Positions 8,088 through 17,572 of a DNA stretch of 39,460 nt are shown here, in pieces (position 1 is the first letter of the stretch; each line of letters begins with the position of its first letter). The DNA comes from Burkholderiales bacterium (lineage in GTDB: Bacteria; Pseudomonadota; Gammaproteobacteria; Burkholderiales; Burkholderiaceae_C). The notes beneath the pieces are model-generated. The model had not been told where the DNA came from. It made no database searches and was given only the letters and a program-made list of their open reading frames with translations. The DNA lies in the NCBI GenBank assembly GCA_005793295.1, contig SXSX01000106.1, positions 1 through 39,460 of the forward strand. Direction: 5' to 3'. Made by a program: the position numbers and the translations under genes.

Positions 8088-8570
8088 TCATAAAGCCAAT
8101 GCTGCGGTGTTTTTAACTTCTTCCATCACCGCGTAAGTGCGCGTCTCGCGCACACCGGGCAACTGCCACAACACGGTGCCCGCAAACGCGCGGTAAGCGG
8201 CCATGTCGGCCATGCGGGTTTTAAGCAGGTAGTCAAAGCCGCCGGCGACCATGTGGCACTCCATGATTTCGGCGCGTACTTGTACCGCCGCTTTAAACGC
8301 CTCGAACACATTGGGCGTGGTACGGTCGAGCAGGACTTCGACAAAAACCATCATCCCCGCACCCAATTTCAAGGGGTTTAAACGGGCTTCGTAGCCCAGA
8401 ATAAAACCCTCTTTGCTTAAGCGCTGAACCCGCGCCAAAACAGCGGTGGGCGACAAAGCCACGGCCTGCGCCAATTTCAGGTTGGAGATGCGCCCGTCGT
8501 CTTGCAGACAGCGCAAAATTTTCAGGTCCGTTCGGTCTAAGTCGGCTTGAGAAGCGGTCATGTGTTGCAT
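8088..8570 (-). CDS. Lrp/AsnC-family transcriptional regulator, divergent from putA
   Basis: DLDRTDLKILRCLQDDGRISNLKLAQAVALSPTAVLARVQRLSKEGFILGYEARLNPLKLG, typical Lrp wHTH; AsnC effector domain follows. Confidence 0.95.
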   Translation of the reverse strand: MQHMTASQADLDRTDLKILRCLQDDGRISNLKLAQAVALSPTAVLARVQRLSKEGFILGYEARLNPLKLGAGMMVFVEVLLDRTTPNVFEAFKAAVQVRAEIMECHMVAGGFDYLLKTRMADMAAYRAFAGTVLWQLPGVRETRTYAVMEEVKNTAALAL

Positions 8571-8571
8571 T

Positions 8572-8603
8572 ATTCACTATTTAATACTGTTATTTTAGTG
8601 ATT
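8572..8603. promoter_or_regulatory. Candidate Lrp-type operator between the divergent lrp-like and putA genes
   Basis: Inverted repeat TCACTA (8574-8579) / TAGTGA (8596-8601), 22 bp centre-to-centre, in an AT-rich tract. Confidence 0.45.
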
Positions 8604-8665
8604 AATTAATCTTTAAACCATGGAACATAGTGCACCGTACTTAATTTGATTTTGAGAGTTCCACC

Positions 8666-11600
8666 ATGACCGTAGCCCAACGCCTGCCCAGCCCCTACCG
8701 CACAGAAGCTGACATTGTTTCGCACCGGCTGCAGGCCTTGGCCAACGCCTTGGACTGGGCCGCAGCGGCGCAGGTAGCCGCCCCCTGGGTTCAGGCCGTG
8801 CGCGACAACCCGCCGCCGTTTTGGGCCATGGAGAGCCTGCTCAAGGAGTACCCCATTTCAAGTGCAGAGGGTTTGGCGCTGATGCGATTGGCCGAAGCGC
8901 TGCTGCGTATCCCTGATATGGACACCGCCATTGCTTTGACTGCGGACCAGTTGGGCCGGGCCGACTTTGCCGACGGCGGCGACCAAGTGTTGTCACGGCT
9001 CTCCAGCGCTGCGATTGCGCTGTCCAAACATTTTTTACCTGAAACCGCAACAGACGGGCCGCATAAAACCGGCCTCATAGGCAAACTCGGCGCCAAGACA
9101 GTGGTTGCAGCGACGCTGCGGGCTGTTCAATTACTGGGGCGGCAGTTTGTGCTGGGCCAAACCATGACTGAGGCCATGAAAGAAGCCGAAGCAGCGCGAA
9201 AAAAAGCCAGCAATACGCTCACGTTTTCTTACGACATGTTGGGTGAAGGCGCGCGTACCGAGCGTGACACGCAGCGCTATTTGCAAAGTTACCGCGACGC
9301 CATCGGCTTTATTGCACAACATAGCCAGGCTAGCGCAACACCAGAAAAAAATGACGGCATCAGCATCAAGCTCAGCGCTTTGCACCCGCGCTATGAAGAC
9401 GCGCAAAGCCAGCGCGTGATGCGGGAGTTGGTACCACGCGTAGAAAGCTTGTGCGAGATGGCGGCGCAGGCCAATATCAACCTCACCATTGACGCAGAAG
9501 AAGTCGACCGGCTGGAGTTGTCTCTTGAAGTGTTTGAAGCCCTGGTGGCGTGGGTTGCAAAGCACTACCCAGAGTGGCGCGGCCTGGGTTTGGCGATGCA
9601 AGCCTACCAAACGCGGGCACTGGAATTGATAAACCATGTGGCACATCTTGGGCGCACCTACCGCGTGCGCTTGATGTGTCGTTTGGTCAAAGGGGCGTAT
9701 TGGGATGCAGAGATCAAACGCGCCCAAGAGCTGGGCTTGGCGCATTACCCCGTTTTTACCCACAAGCACCACACCGACGTGTCTTACTTGGCCTGCGCCC
9801 GTGCGCTTTTGGCAGCAAGCGATGTGATTTTTCCGCAGTTCGCCACGCACAACGCCGCAACCATCGCAGCCCTCTTGCAGATGGGCGCAAAAAGCGCGGC
9901 GCCGTTTGAGTTGCAACGCCTGCACGGCATGGGTGAAGGCGTGTACCGCGAGGTGCTGAAGAACCCTCTGGTCGGGTGCCGCGTGTATGCGCCGGTGGGT
10001 GCCCATAAAGACTTGCTGGCCTATTTGGTTCGGCGCTTGTTGGAGAACGGGGCCAACTCCTCGTTTGTGCACCAATTGGCAGACGAATCCGTGGGAATGA
10101 AAGATTTACTGATTTCACCGCTGCGCCTCGAGCCCCATCCCTCGCTGCCTTTGCCAGACGACCTATTTGGCAAAGACGCAGGAGGCCGCTTAAACAGCGC
10201 GGGCCTCGACCTCACAGTGCCCAGCATGACAGCGCCTTTATGGACCGCATTTGAATCTCAACCGGTGCCCCACGTTGCACTAACCGAGCCCGCCCATGTG
10301 GGCCTTGCCTTTGCAGCAGCAAAGCAAAGCTTTCCCGCTTGGAATCACCTGGGTGTAATGGAGCGTTCACGCATCCTTCAAACGGCCGCCGACCAACTCC
10401 AAGCGCAAACGCCTGCAGCCTGCGCCCTCTTGGTTAAAGAGGCTTTCAAAACCTGGGGCGATGCCGTTGCAGAGGTGCGTGAAGCGGTAGACTTTTTGCG
10501 CTACTACGCCCTAGAAGCCGAGCGCATCATGCAGCCCCTGGCCATGCCGCAAGCGCTTGGGGCTGCGGTTTCTTCAAACTTCGCCTCGGGCATTTCTGCC
10601 TTCGGGATAACCGGAGAAACCAATACCCTGAGCCTGACAGGGCGTGGGGTTTGGGTGTGTATCAGTCCATGGAACTTTCCGCTGGCTATTTTTATGGGCC
10701 AAGTTGCTGCGGCACTCGCCACGGGCAACACAGTACTGGCCAAACCCGCTGAACAAACGCCCGGCGTTGCTGCTTTTGCGGTGCAACTGCTTCACGCCGC
10801 GGGCGTTCCCCAAGACGCCTTGCAACTCCTGCATGGGCCGGGTGAAACGATTGGCGCTGCGCTGGTCGCCCACCCTGGCGTGGCGGGCGTCGTTTTTACC
10901 GGCTCCACCTCCGTCGCCAAAACGATTTGCCGCGCACTCGCTGCCAAAGACGGGCCTATCGTCCCTTTGATTGCTGAAACCGGCGGCATCAACGCCATGC
11001 TGGTGGACTCTAGCGCTTTACCAGAGCAAGTGGTTGACGCGGTGGTGGTGAGTGCGTTTCGATCGGCCGGCCAACGCTGCTCGGCGCTGCGTTTATTGTG
11101 TGTGCACGAAGACATTGCCGATAGCGTGATTGAGATGCTCCAAGGCGCGGCCCAAGAGCTGCGCGTTGGCAACCCTGCCGAGCTGGCCACAGACCTCGGG
11201 CCGGTGATTGACGCGGAGGCCTTTGCCAACATCACCGCCCACATTAGCCACTTAAAGGCCAAGCACACACCGCTAATTACACCATCCACATCAAAGCCTG
11301 GGGCTGAGGTCGACTTTCCTTTTTTGATAGCGCCCCACGCTTTTGAGGTAGCGCACATCGCCGATGTCAATGCAGAAATTTTCGGTCCTGTTTTACAAAT
11401 CGTGCGCTGGAGCGGCGACCCTTTGGCGGTGGTAGAGCAAGTCAACGCACTGGGATATGGCCTCACCCTAGGCATCCAAACCCGCATCGACACCCGCGCT
11501 CATGCGCTTGCCAACGCAGCGCACATCGGCAACGTGTATATCAACCGCAACATGATTGGCGCAGTGGTCGGGGTTCAAGCGTTTGGTGGCGAGGGCCAGA

Positions 11601-11725
11601 GCGGCACCGGCCCCAAAGCCGGCGGCCCCCACTACCTTTACCGCTTTTGCACGGAACGCACCGTGACAGTCAACACCACGGCGGCAGGTGGCAACGTGGG
11701 GCTTTTAGCTAAGGGTTTAACCTAG
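8666..11725 (+). CDS. putA: Bifunctional proline dehydrogenase / delta-1-pyrroline-5-carboxylate dehydrogenase PutA, short form
   Basis: 1019 aa; PRODH signature KLSALHPRYEDAQ...RLVKGAYWDAEIKRAQELGL; P5CDH motifs PWNFPLAIFMGQVAAALATGNTVLAKPAEQTP, SAFRSAGQRCSALRLL. Confidence 0.96.
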   Translation: MTVAQRLPSPYRTEADIVSHRLQALANALDWAAAAQVAAPWVQAVRDNPPPFWAMESLLKEYPISSAEGLALMRLAEALLRIPDMDTAIALTADQLGRADFADGGDQVLSRLSSAAIALSKHFLPETATDGPHKTGLIGKLGAKTVVAATLRAVQLLGRQFVLGQTMTEAMKEAEAARKKASNTLTFSYDMLGEGARTERDTQRYLQSYRDAIGFIAQHSQASATPEKNDGISIKLSALHPRYEDAQSQRVMRELVPRVESLCEMAAQANINLTIDAEEVDRLELSLEVFEALVAWVAKHYPEWRGLGLAMQAYQTRALELINHVAHLGRTYRVRLMCRLVKGAYWDAEIKRAQELGLAHYPVFTHKHHTDVSYLACARALLAASDVIFPQFATHNAATIAALLQMGAKSAAPFELQRLHGMGEGVYREVLKNPLVGCRVYAPVGAHKDLLAYLVRRLLENGANSSFVHQLADESVGMKDLLISPLRLEPHPSLPLPDDLFGKDAGGRLNSAGLDLTVPSMTAPLWTAFESQPVPHVALTEPAHVGLAFAAAKQSFPAWNHLGVMERSRILQTAADQLQAQTPAACALLVKEAFKTWGDAVAEVREAVDFLRYYALEAERIMQPLAMPQALGAAVSSNFASGISAFGITGETNTLSLTGRGVWVCISPWNFPLAIFMGQVAAALATGNTVLAKPAEQTPGVAAFAVQLLHAAGVPQDALQLLHGPGETIGAALVAHPGVAGVVFTGSTSVAKTICRALAAKDGPIVPLIAETGGINAMLVDSSALPEQVVDAVVVSAFRSAGQRCSALRLLCVHEDIADSVIEMLQGAAQELRVGNPAELATDLGPVIDAEAFANITAHISHLKAKHTPLITPSTSKPGAEVDFPFLIAPHAFEVAHIADVNAEIFGPVLQIVRWSGDPLAVVEQVNALGYGLTLGIQTRIDTRAHALANAAHIGNVYINRNMIGAVVGVQAFGGEGQSGTGPKAGGPHYLYRFCTERTVTVNTTAAGGNVGLLAKGLT

Positions 11726-11797
11726 GATTGTCAAAGCAGAAAATTGGGAGTACGGTGAATTAAATCTTCTTATCCACACCAAGATCGGATCTCTGAC

Positions 11798-12784
11798 ATG
11801 GCACTCTCTCATTTCCCACGCTTACGATTTTTGTTGGTATTTTTAGTCGCCTTTTGTGGGATGGCGGTTGTCACAAATAGTTTTGCGCAAAACACCACCA
11901 TCAAAGTTCTCGTCGGATTTCCCCCCGGAGGCGGCACAGATGCAATAGCGAGGATTTTGGCGGAGAAACTTAAAGACGCGCTTGGCACCCCTGTGATTGT
12001 GGAAAACAAAGCCGGCGCTGGTGGTCAACTCGCGGCGCAGGCCCTCAAGGCTGCTGCGCCAGACGGAAACACCCTGTTTCTTACCCACGACCACTCCGTC
12101 ACCATCATCCCCTTGGTGATGAAAAATCCAGGCTTTGATCCTTCGAAAGATTTTGTTGCTGCCGCTGGCTTTGCCACCTTTGTCAATGCGCTTGCAGTTT
12201 CGGGTGGTACCCCCGCAAAATCGGTCAACGACTACGTTACTTGGGTTCGCAACCAAGGGAGCGGGAAAAGCACTGTTGGCGTACCCGCGCCGGCCTCCGT
12301 ACCAGAATTCTTAGTTAAAGTCATTGGCCAAAAGTACGCTCTTGACTTGCAGGCTGCGCCCTACCGCGGCAGCGCACCCATGATGGGCGACATGCTTGGC
12401 AATCAAATCGCTGCCGGCATTGCCTCTATCCCTGATTTCATAGAAAACCACAAAGCTGGCAAAGTGCGTGTAATTGCGGTGATGGGAGGTGCGCGTCAGG
12501 CCGTGATGCCCGAGGTACCAACCTTTTCTGAACTCGGCTTAACGGGCTTTGAAGACGTTCCGTACTACGGTTTTTTTGCTCCAGCAGGAACGCCCAAAGC
12601 TGTTTTGGATCGCTTCTCTGACGCATTGGCCAAAGTACTTTTGCTTCCCGATGTAAAAAGCCAACTCACCGCCTTGGGATTGACTGTGGGCCACATGACC
12701 CCCGAACAACTCGCCCTCCGAGAACGCGCCTACGCTCAGGTATGGGCGCGTACCATCAAAGCCAGCGGCTTTCAAGCACAGTGA
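11798..12784 (+). CDS. Bug/TctC-family tripartite tricarboxylate transporter substrate-binding protein
   Basis: Signal peptide then KVLVGFPPGGGTDAIARILAEKLKDALGTPVIVENKAGAGGQLAAQALKAAAPDGNTLFL. Confidence 0.92.
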   Translation: MALSHFPRLRFLLVFLVAFCGMAVVTNSFAQNTTIKVLVGFPPGGGTDAIARILAEKLKDALGTPVIVENKAGAGGQLAAQALKAAAPDGNTLFLTHDHSVTIIPLVMKNPGFDPSKDFVAAAGFATFVNALAVSGGTPAKSVNDYVTWVRNQGSGKSTVGVPAPASVPEFLVKVIGQKYALDLQAAPYRGSAPMMGDMLGNQIAAGIASIPDFIENHKAGKVRVIAVMGGARQAVMPEVPTFSELGLTGFEDVPYYGFFAPAGTPKAVLDRFSDALAKVLLLPDVKSQLTALGLTVGHMTPEQLALRERAYAQVWARTIKASGFQAQ

Positions 12785-12785
12785 A

Positions 12786-13280
12786 TTAAAAATCAATCTC
12801 CAGCGGCGTAGGCAGCTTGTCATCCAAATACAAGCTGTACTCATCCCACACGCCTTCGCCGTAGTGCTTGTCACACAGGGCTTCAATATCGCCTAGGGTG
12901 ATGAATAAGGTGCTAAACATCACGTCGTAGAAAAATGGCTGCTCCGTTCCTGCGGCCTCGTCCACCTCCAAATGAAAGCCGTGAACCCACACGCGCTTGC
13001 CGGCGTATTTGGCTTCAAACGCCGCCTTGCGCTTTTGGAATTCGGCTTCTTCGTATTCGTCTTCTGACAATCGGCGCAGGTGGTAGGCGTTGCCGTGCAA
13101 GGGGTGGGCCGGGTCGAGCTGCATATCAATCATGTGCCACTCGCCAGACATCTGGTTGGCCACATTGGCCAATTGCTCCGGCGTGATATCACCTTCCCAG
13201 TGCACAACGTCGATGCAGTTCGATTGACCCACTTCACCGTCCCAGATACTGGCGCTGTGGCGCATGGTTTTTGTGTGCAT
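12786..13280 (-). CDS. Hypothetical protein, ~164 aa, acidic, function unknown
   Basis: ORF with likely start MHTKTMRHSASIWDGEVGQSNCIDVVHWEGDITPEQL at 13280; no family recognised. Confidence 0.65.
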   Translation of the reverse strand: MHTKTMRHSASIWDGEVGQSNCIDVVHWEGDITPEQLANVANQMSGEWHMIDMQLDPAHPLHGNAYHLRRLSEDEYEEAEFQKRKAAFEAKYAGKRVWVHGFHLEVDEAAGTEQPFFYDVMFSTLFITLGDIEALCDKHYGEGVWDEYSLYLDDKLPTPLEIDF

Positions 13281-13434
13281 TGCGGATTCCCTTTTGGCTT
13301 GGATGAAAACTCCTACCAGTCTACCCCCGACGCAGGCCAGATATTGCAAGTCGCAAAGCGTGAGCCGCAAGGTCTTTTCCTCCCCAAATTTTGTTAACCT
13401 GTCAGCTTTCCCATTGAACTCTCATCTACCGCCT

Positions 13435-14961
13435 ATGTCTTCCAAACGCCCGCACATTGTGTTCATCATGGCCGACCAAATGGCCGCACCCCTGTTGCCC
13501 ATGTACAACCCCGCGTCGGTAGTGAAGATGCCCCATTTGTCTGCCTTGGCCGCTGCCGGAGTCACCTTTGATTCAGCCTATTGCAACAGCCCTTTGTGCG
13601 CGCCCTCGCGGTTTAGCTTGGTCAGCGGTCAGCTGCCCTCGCAGATCGGTGGATTTGACAATGCGGCCGACTTTGCCGCCGACGTTCCCACCTACGCCCA
13701 CTACCTTCGCAACCTAGGCTACCGAACCGCGCTGTCCGGACAAATGCATTTTTGTGGCCCCGACCAATTGCATGGGTATGAAGAACGCCTAACAAGCGAC
13801 ATTTACCCAGCAGACTATGGCTGGGCCGTGAATTGGGATGAACTTGAGGTCCGTCCGAGCTGGTACCACAACATGTCGTCCGTGCTCCAAGCCGGCCCTT
13901 CGGTACGAACCAATCAGCTCGACTTTGACGAAGAAGTTGTTTTCAAGGCACGCCAATACCTTTACGACCACGTTCGCAACACGCCCGAACAACCGTTTTG
14001 CCTCACGGTCTCGATGACCCATCCGCACGACCCCTACACCATCCCCGCCGAGTTTTGGAACCTGTACCAAGACAGCGATATTCCCATGCCGCGCAACCCC
14101 ATCGCGCAGGCTGCGCAAGATGCACACTCCAAGCGCTTGCTCAAAGTGATAGACCTGTGGGACAAACCCGTAAGCGACGAAGCGATTCGCCGCGCACGCC
14201 GCGCCTACTTTGGCTCGTGCAGCTATGTCGACGCCAAAATTGGCGAAATTCTTAAAACTTTGGACGACTGCGGGCTGCGCGAGGACACCATCATCGTTTT
14301 CTCTGGTGACCACGGCGACATGCTGGGAGAACGCGGTCTTTGGTACAAGATGCACTGGTTTGAAATGGCAGCCCGCGTTCCATTGGTGGTCTGTGCGCCC
14401 GGGCGTTTTTCTCCCCACAAGGTGTCGCAAAGCGTATCCACCATTGACCTTTTGCCCACGTTTGTTGAGCTCGCCGGCGGCGCGGTTGACCCGCAATTGC
14501 ACTTAGATGGCCGCTCGTTGATGGCACACCTTCAAGGCCTAGCAGACACGCCAGGCCACGACGAAGTCATTGGCGAATACATGGCCGAAGGCAGCAAAAC
14601 GCCGCTGGTGATGATCCGACGCGGACCGTGGAAGTTCATTTACGGACAAGACGACGTCTGCATGCTGTTTAACTTAGACCAAGATCCCGACGAGTTAAAC
14701 AACCTTGCCGAACAAGCCGCATACCAAGACACGGCTCGCGCCTTTCACGAAGAAGTTGCCAAGCGCTGGGATCTCCCCGCCCTGCACGCCCAAGCCCTAG
14801 CCAGCCAACGCCGGCGTCGCTTGGTTGGCAAAGCCTTGGCAACAGGCAAACTCACCTCCTGGGACCACCAGCCCTTCGTCGATGCCAGCCAACAGTACAT
14901 GCGCAACCATAATGATCTTGACGACTTGGAGCGCAGGGCGCGGTTTCCGGTGGTGACTTAA
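13435..14961 (+). CDS. betC: Choline-sulfatase-like type I sulfatase
   Basis: Start MSSKRPHIVFIMADQMAAP; formylglycine motif CAPSR in NSPLCAPSRFSLVSGQLPSQIGGFDNAADF; IVFSGDHGDMLGERGLWYKMHWFE. Upstream in-frame ATG at 13264 overlaps the divergent gene and is less likely. Confidence 0.85.
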   Translation: MSSKRPHIVFIMADQMAAPLLPMYNPASVVKMPHLSALAAAGVTFDSAYCNSPLCAPSRFSLVSGQLPSQIGGFDNAADFAADVPTYAHYLRNLGYRTALSGQMHFCGPDQLHGYEERLTSDIYPADYGWAVNWDELEVRPSWYHNMSSVLQAGPSVRTNQLDFDEEVVFKARQYLYDHVRNTPEQPFCLTVSMTHPHDPYTIPAEFWNLYQDSDIPMPRNPIAQAAQDAHSKRLLKVIDLWDKPVSDEAIRRARRAYFGSCSYVDAKIGEILKTLDDCGLREDTIIVFSGDHGDMLGERGLWYKMHWFEMAARVPLVVCAPGRFSPHKVSQSVSTIDLLPTFVELAGGAVDPQLHLDGRSLMAHLQGLADTPGHDEVIGEYMAEGSKTPLVMIRRGPWKFIYGQDDVCMLFNLDQDPDELNNLAEQAAYQDTARAFHEEVAKRWDLPALHAQALASQRRRRLVGKALATGKLTSWDHQPFVDASQQYMRNHNDLDDLERRARFPVVT

Positions 14962-15059
14962 ATACTTGGTTTACTAAATAGGTGGCGTTTTTGGAATAGA
15001 CTAACTTGCTACGCTGAGGCTGGGCACCCACAACAAACACATTAGCCATATTCAATTTC

Positions 15060-15830
15060 ATGCCACTGATTTCCGCTTACATCATCGCCTTCAACGAAGC
15101 AGAAAAAGTACGCGCTGCCATTGAAAGCGTGCGTTGGGCTGATGAAATTGTGATGGTGGACTCTTGGAGCACCGACGGAACGGCTGAGCTGGCTGCCCAA
15201 TTGGGTGCCAAGGTCGTACAAGTCACATTCCAAGGCTTTGGCAACCTGCGCAACCACGCCATCGCCGCTTGTTCCCACCCTTGGATTTTCAGCCTCGATG
15301 CCGACGAGCGGTGCACCCCAGAGGCCGCGCAAGAAATTCGCCGTATTACCCAAGACCCCAGCGCGCTGGACGCCTACCATACGCCAAGGCGTAACTTCTT
15401 CATGGGCCGCTGGATTCGGCATTCGGGTTGGTACCCCAATTACCGCCAACCCCAGCTTTTTCGCAAAGGGGCGATGTCTTACGACCTCCAGCCAGTTCAC
15501 GAAGGCTATGTTTTACACAGCACCAAGCCCTTAGGACACATGCAAGCCGCCATTTGGCAGTTTCCGTTCAAGAACTTGGCCGAAGTGATGCACAAGGCCA
15601 ACCGCTACTCCTCCTTAGGCGCTGAAAAAATTCAACACAAGAAAATAACCATGGGCTCAGCCCTGATGCACGGAGCCTGGTCATTTTTGAAGCACTACTT
15701 ATTTAAGCGGGGGTTCTTGGACGGATGGGCTGGGTTTGTAATTGCCTTAGGCAATTTTGAAGGGACGTTTTACCGCTACGCCAAGGCACTTGAAATTCAA
15801 AAGGGCGATGAATGGCGACCCCCAACATGA
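15060..15830 (+). CDS. Glycosyltransferase family 2 (WaaE/KdtX-like LPS core glycosyltransferase)
   Basis: ISAYIIAFNEAEKVRAAIESVRWADEIVMVDSWSTDGTAELA...WIFSLDADERCTPE; YHTPRRNFFMGRWIRHSGWYPNYRQPQLFRKG. Confidence 0.9.
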   Translation: MPLISAYIIAFNEAEKVRAAIESVRWADEIVMVDSWSTDGTAELAAQLGAKVVQVTFQGFGNLRNHAIAACSHPWIFSLDADERCTPEAAQEIRRITQDPSALDAYHTPRRNFFMGRWIRHSGWYPNYRQPQLFRKGAMSYDLQPVHEGYVLHSTKPLGHMQAAIWQFPFKNLAEVMHKANRYSSLGAEKIQHKKITMGSALMHGAWSFLKHYLFKRGFLDGWAGFVIALGNFEGTFYRYAKALEIQKGDEWRPPT

Positions 15831-17572
15831 CCCCAAATATGCGCACGTCAAACCGTGCTCTGTACTTGCGGTTATTGAAGTACCTTCAACCGCACTGGAA
15901 GGTTTTTGCTACAGCAGTTTTTTGTATGGCTGCAACAGCAGCAACTGAGCCCGCATTTCCAGCGATCATGAAGTATCTGCTGGACAATGGTTTTCAAACC
16001 AAAGATCCGAAAATGGTTTGGCTTATTCCGATCAGTATCGTTTGCCTTTTTCTGATTCGCAGCATTTTTGTTTTTTGCACTGGCTACTTGATGATGTGGC
16101 TATCTAGCCGTTTGGTGACTGATTTAAGGCGCGACCTTTTTGCCAAATTGATTGTCCTTCCTTCAAGCTATTTTGAAGGCCAGTCCGCCGGGAAATTAAT
16201 TTCTCAACTGGTTTATGACGTCAGCAACGTGACGGATGCTGCCACCAATGCGTTGATTTCAACAGTCCGCGAATCACTGACCGCTATCGCGCTTATTGGG
16301 TACTTACTTTATTTGGATTGGAAGTTAACCCTCATCACGCTTGCAATTGCACCAATCATTGCTTTGACGGTAAGCGCGTTCAGCAAAAGGATGCGTTCTG
16401 CAAGCCACCTAAGCTTGAATGCTATGCGCTTAATTTCGCATGCCATTGAGGAAACAGTTTCAGCACAAAAAGTTGTTAAAATTTTTAGTGGGCAGAAACA
16501 ACAAATTCAACGATTTTTTGATGCCTCGGAGCAATTTCGAAGGGCGCAGATGCGAGAGGCTGTTCCTTCATCGGCGGTTACACCGATTACCCACATTGCT
16601 GCTTCTTTTGCGATCGCAGTAATCACTTACTTGGCATTAAGTCAATCGACGGGGCAAGCAGGTTCTTCAGCTGGTGGCTTTGTTTCCTTTATCACTGCAA
16701 TGCTGTTATTGATTGCACCCATCAAACAGCTCACAAGCGTGAGCACAACGATTCAACGCGGACTCGCAGCAGCCGAAAGTATTTTTTCTCTATTGGACAC
16801 AGTACCCGAACTTGACAATGGGCGAACACCCATCAGCCGGTTACAAGGTGCCATCCGGTTTGAAGCCGTTAGCTTTAAATATGCAGAGACAACACGTTTT
16901 GCTTTAGACAACATCACACTTAACTTCCCGGCTGGGCAAACGATTGCGCTTGTGGGAGGCTCTGGCGGAGGGAAGTCGACACTCGGTTCTCTCATACCAA
17001 GGTTTTACAATATTAGCTCTGGTCAAATATTATTTGACGAGATAAATATTGCTGATATTTCCTTGGTGGACCTGCGTGAAAACATTGCCCTGGTAAGTCA
17101 AGATGTCGTTTTATTCAACGACTCCATCGCTTCTAACATTGCTTACGGTGCTCTATCCACCCGGTCATTCAAAGAAATTGAAGATGCCGCAAAAGCTGCA
17201 AACGCTTTCGACTTCATCCAACTCCTACCTCAAGGGTTTGACACGCATGTAGGTGAAAATGGAGTTAAGTTATCTGGCGGCCAACGACAACGCATTGCGA
17301 TTGCTAGGGCTATTTTGAAAGATGCGCCGATTCTCATTTTGGATGAAGCAACCTCTGCTTTAGACAATGATTCAGAGCGACAAGTTCAGGCGGCACTATC
17401 AAGATTAATGCAGGGTCGAACCACTCTTGTTATCGCTCATCGATTAAGCACCATTGAAAATGCGGATCAAATCGTGGTTTTACATGAGGGGCGTATTGTC
17501 GAGTTCGGCACCCATACTGAACTCCTCTCTAAGTCTGGCTATTATGCAAATCTCATAAAGCTTCAAATATGA
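15812..17572 (+). CDS. msbA: MsbA-like lipid A/polysaccharide ABC exporter (fused TMD-NBD)
   Basis: 586 aa; Walker A GGSGGGKSTL, signature KLSGGQRQRIAIARA, Walker B ILILDEATSALD; six-TM N-terminal half; LPS gene context. Confidence 0.85.
   Translation: MATPNMTPNMRTSNRALYLRLLKYLQPHWKVFATAVFCMAATAATEPAFPAIMKYLLDNGFQTKDPKMVWLIPISIVCLFLIRSIFVFCTGYLMMWLSSRLVTDLRRDLFAKLIVLPSSYFEGQSAGKLISQLVYDVSNVTDAATNALISTVRESLTAIALIGYLLYLDWKLTLITLAIAPIIALTVSAFSKRMRSASHLSLNAMRLISHAIEETVSAQKVVKIFSGQKQQIQRFFDASEQFRRAQMREAVPSSAVTPITHIAASFAIAVITYLALSQSTGQAGSSAGGFVSFITAMLLLIAPIKQLTSVSTTIQRGLAAAESIFSLLDTVPELDNGRTPISRLQGAIRFEAVSFKYAETTRFALDNITLNFPAGQTIALVGGSGGGKSTLGSLIPRFYNISSGQILFDEINIADISLVDLRENIALVSQDVVLFNDSIASNIAYGALSTRSFKEIEDAAKAANAFDFIQLLPQGFDTHVGENGVKLSGGQRQRIAIARAILKDAPILILDEATSALDNDSERQVQAALSRLMQGRTTLVIAHRLSTIENADQIVVLHEGRIVEFGTHTELLSKSGYYANLIKLQI

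Noticed and set aside
9131-10075. 314-aa - strand ORF antisense to putA (also 10792..11493 -, 9756..10118 -)
   Set aside because: Antisense shadows of a well-supported putA; no recognisable domains.
13264-13434. N-terminal 57-aa extension of the sulfatase ORF
   Set aside because: Overlaps the start of the divergent gene and lacks sulfatase-like sequence; ATG at 13435 begins MSSKRPHIVFIMADQ as expected.
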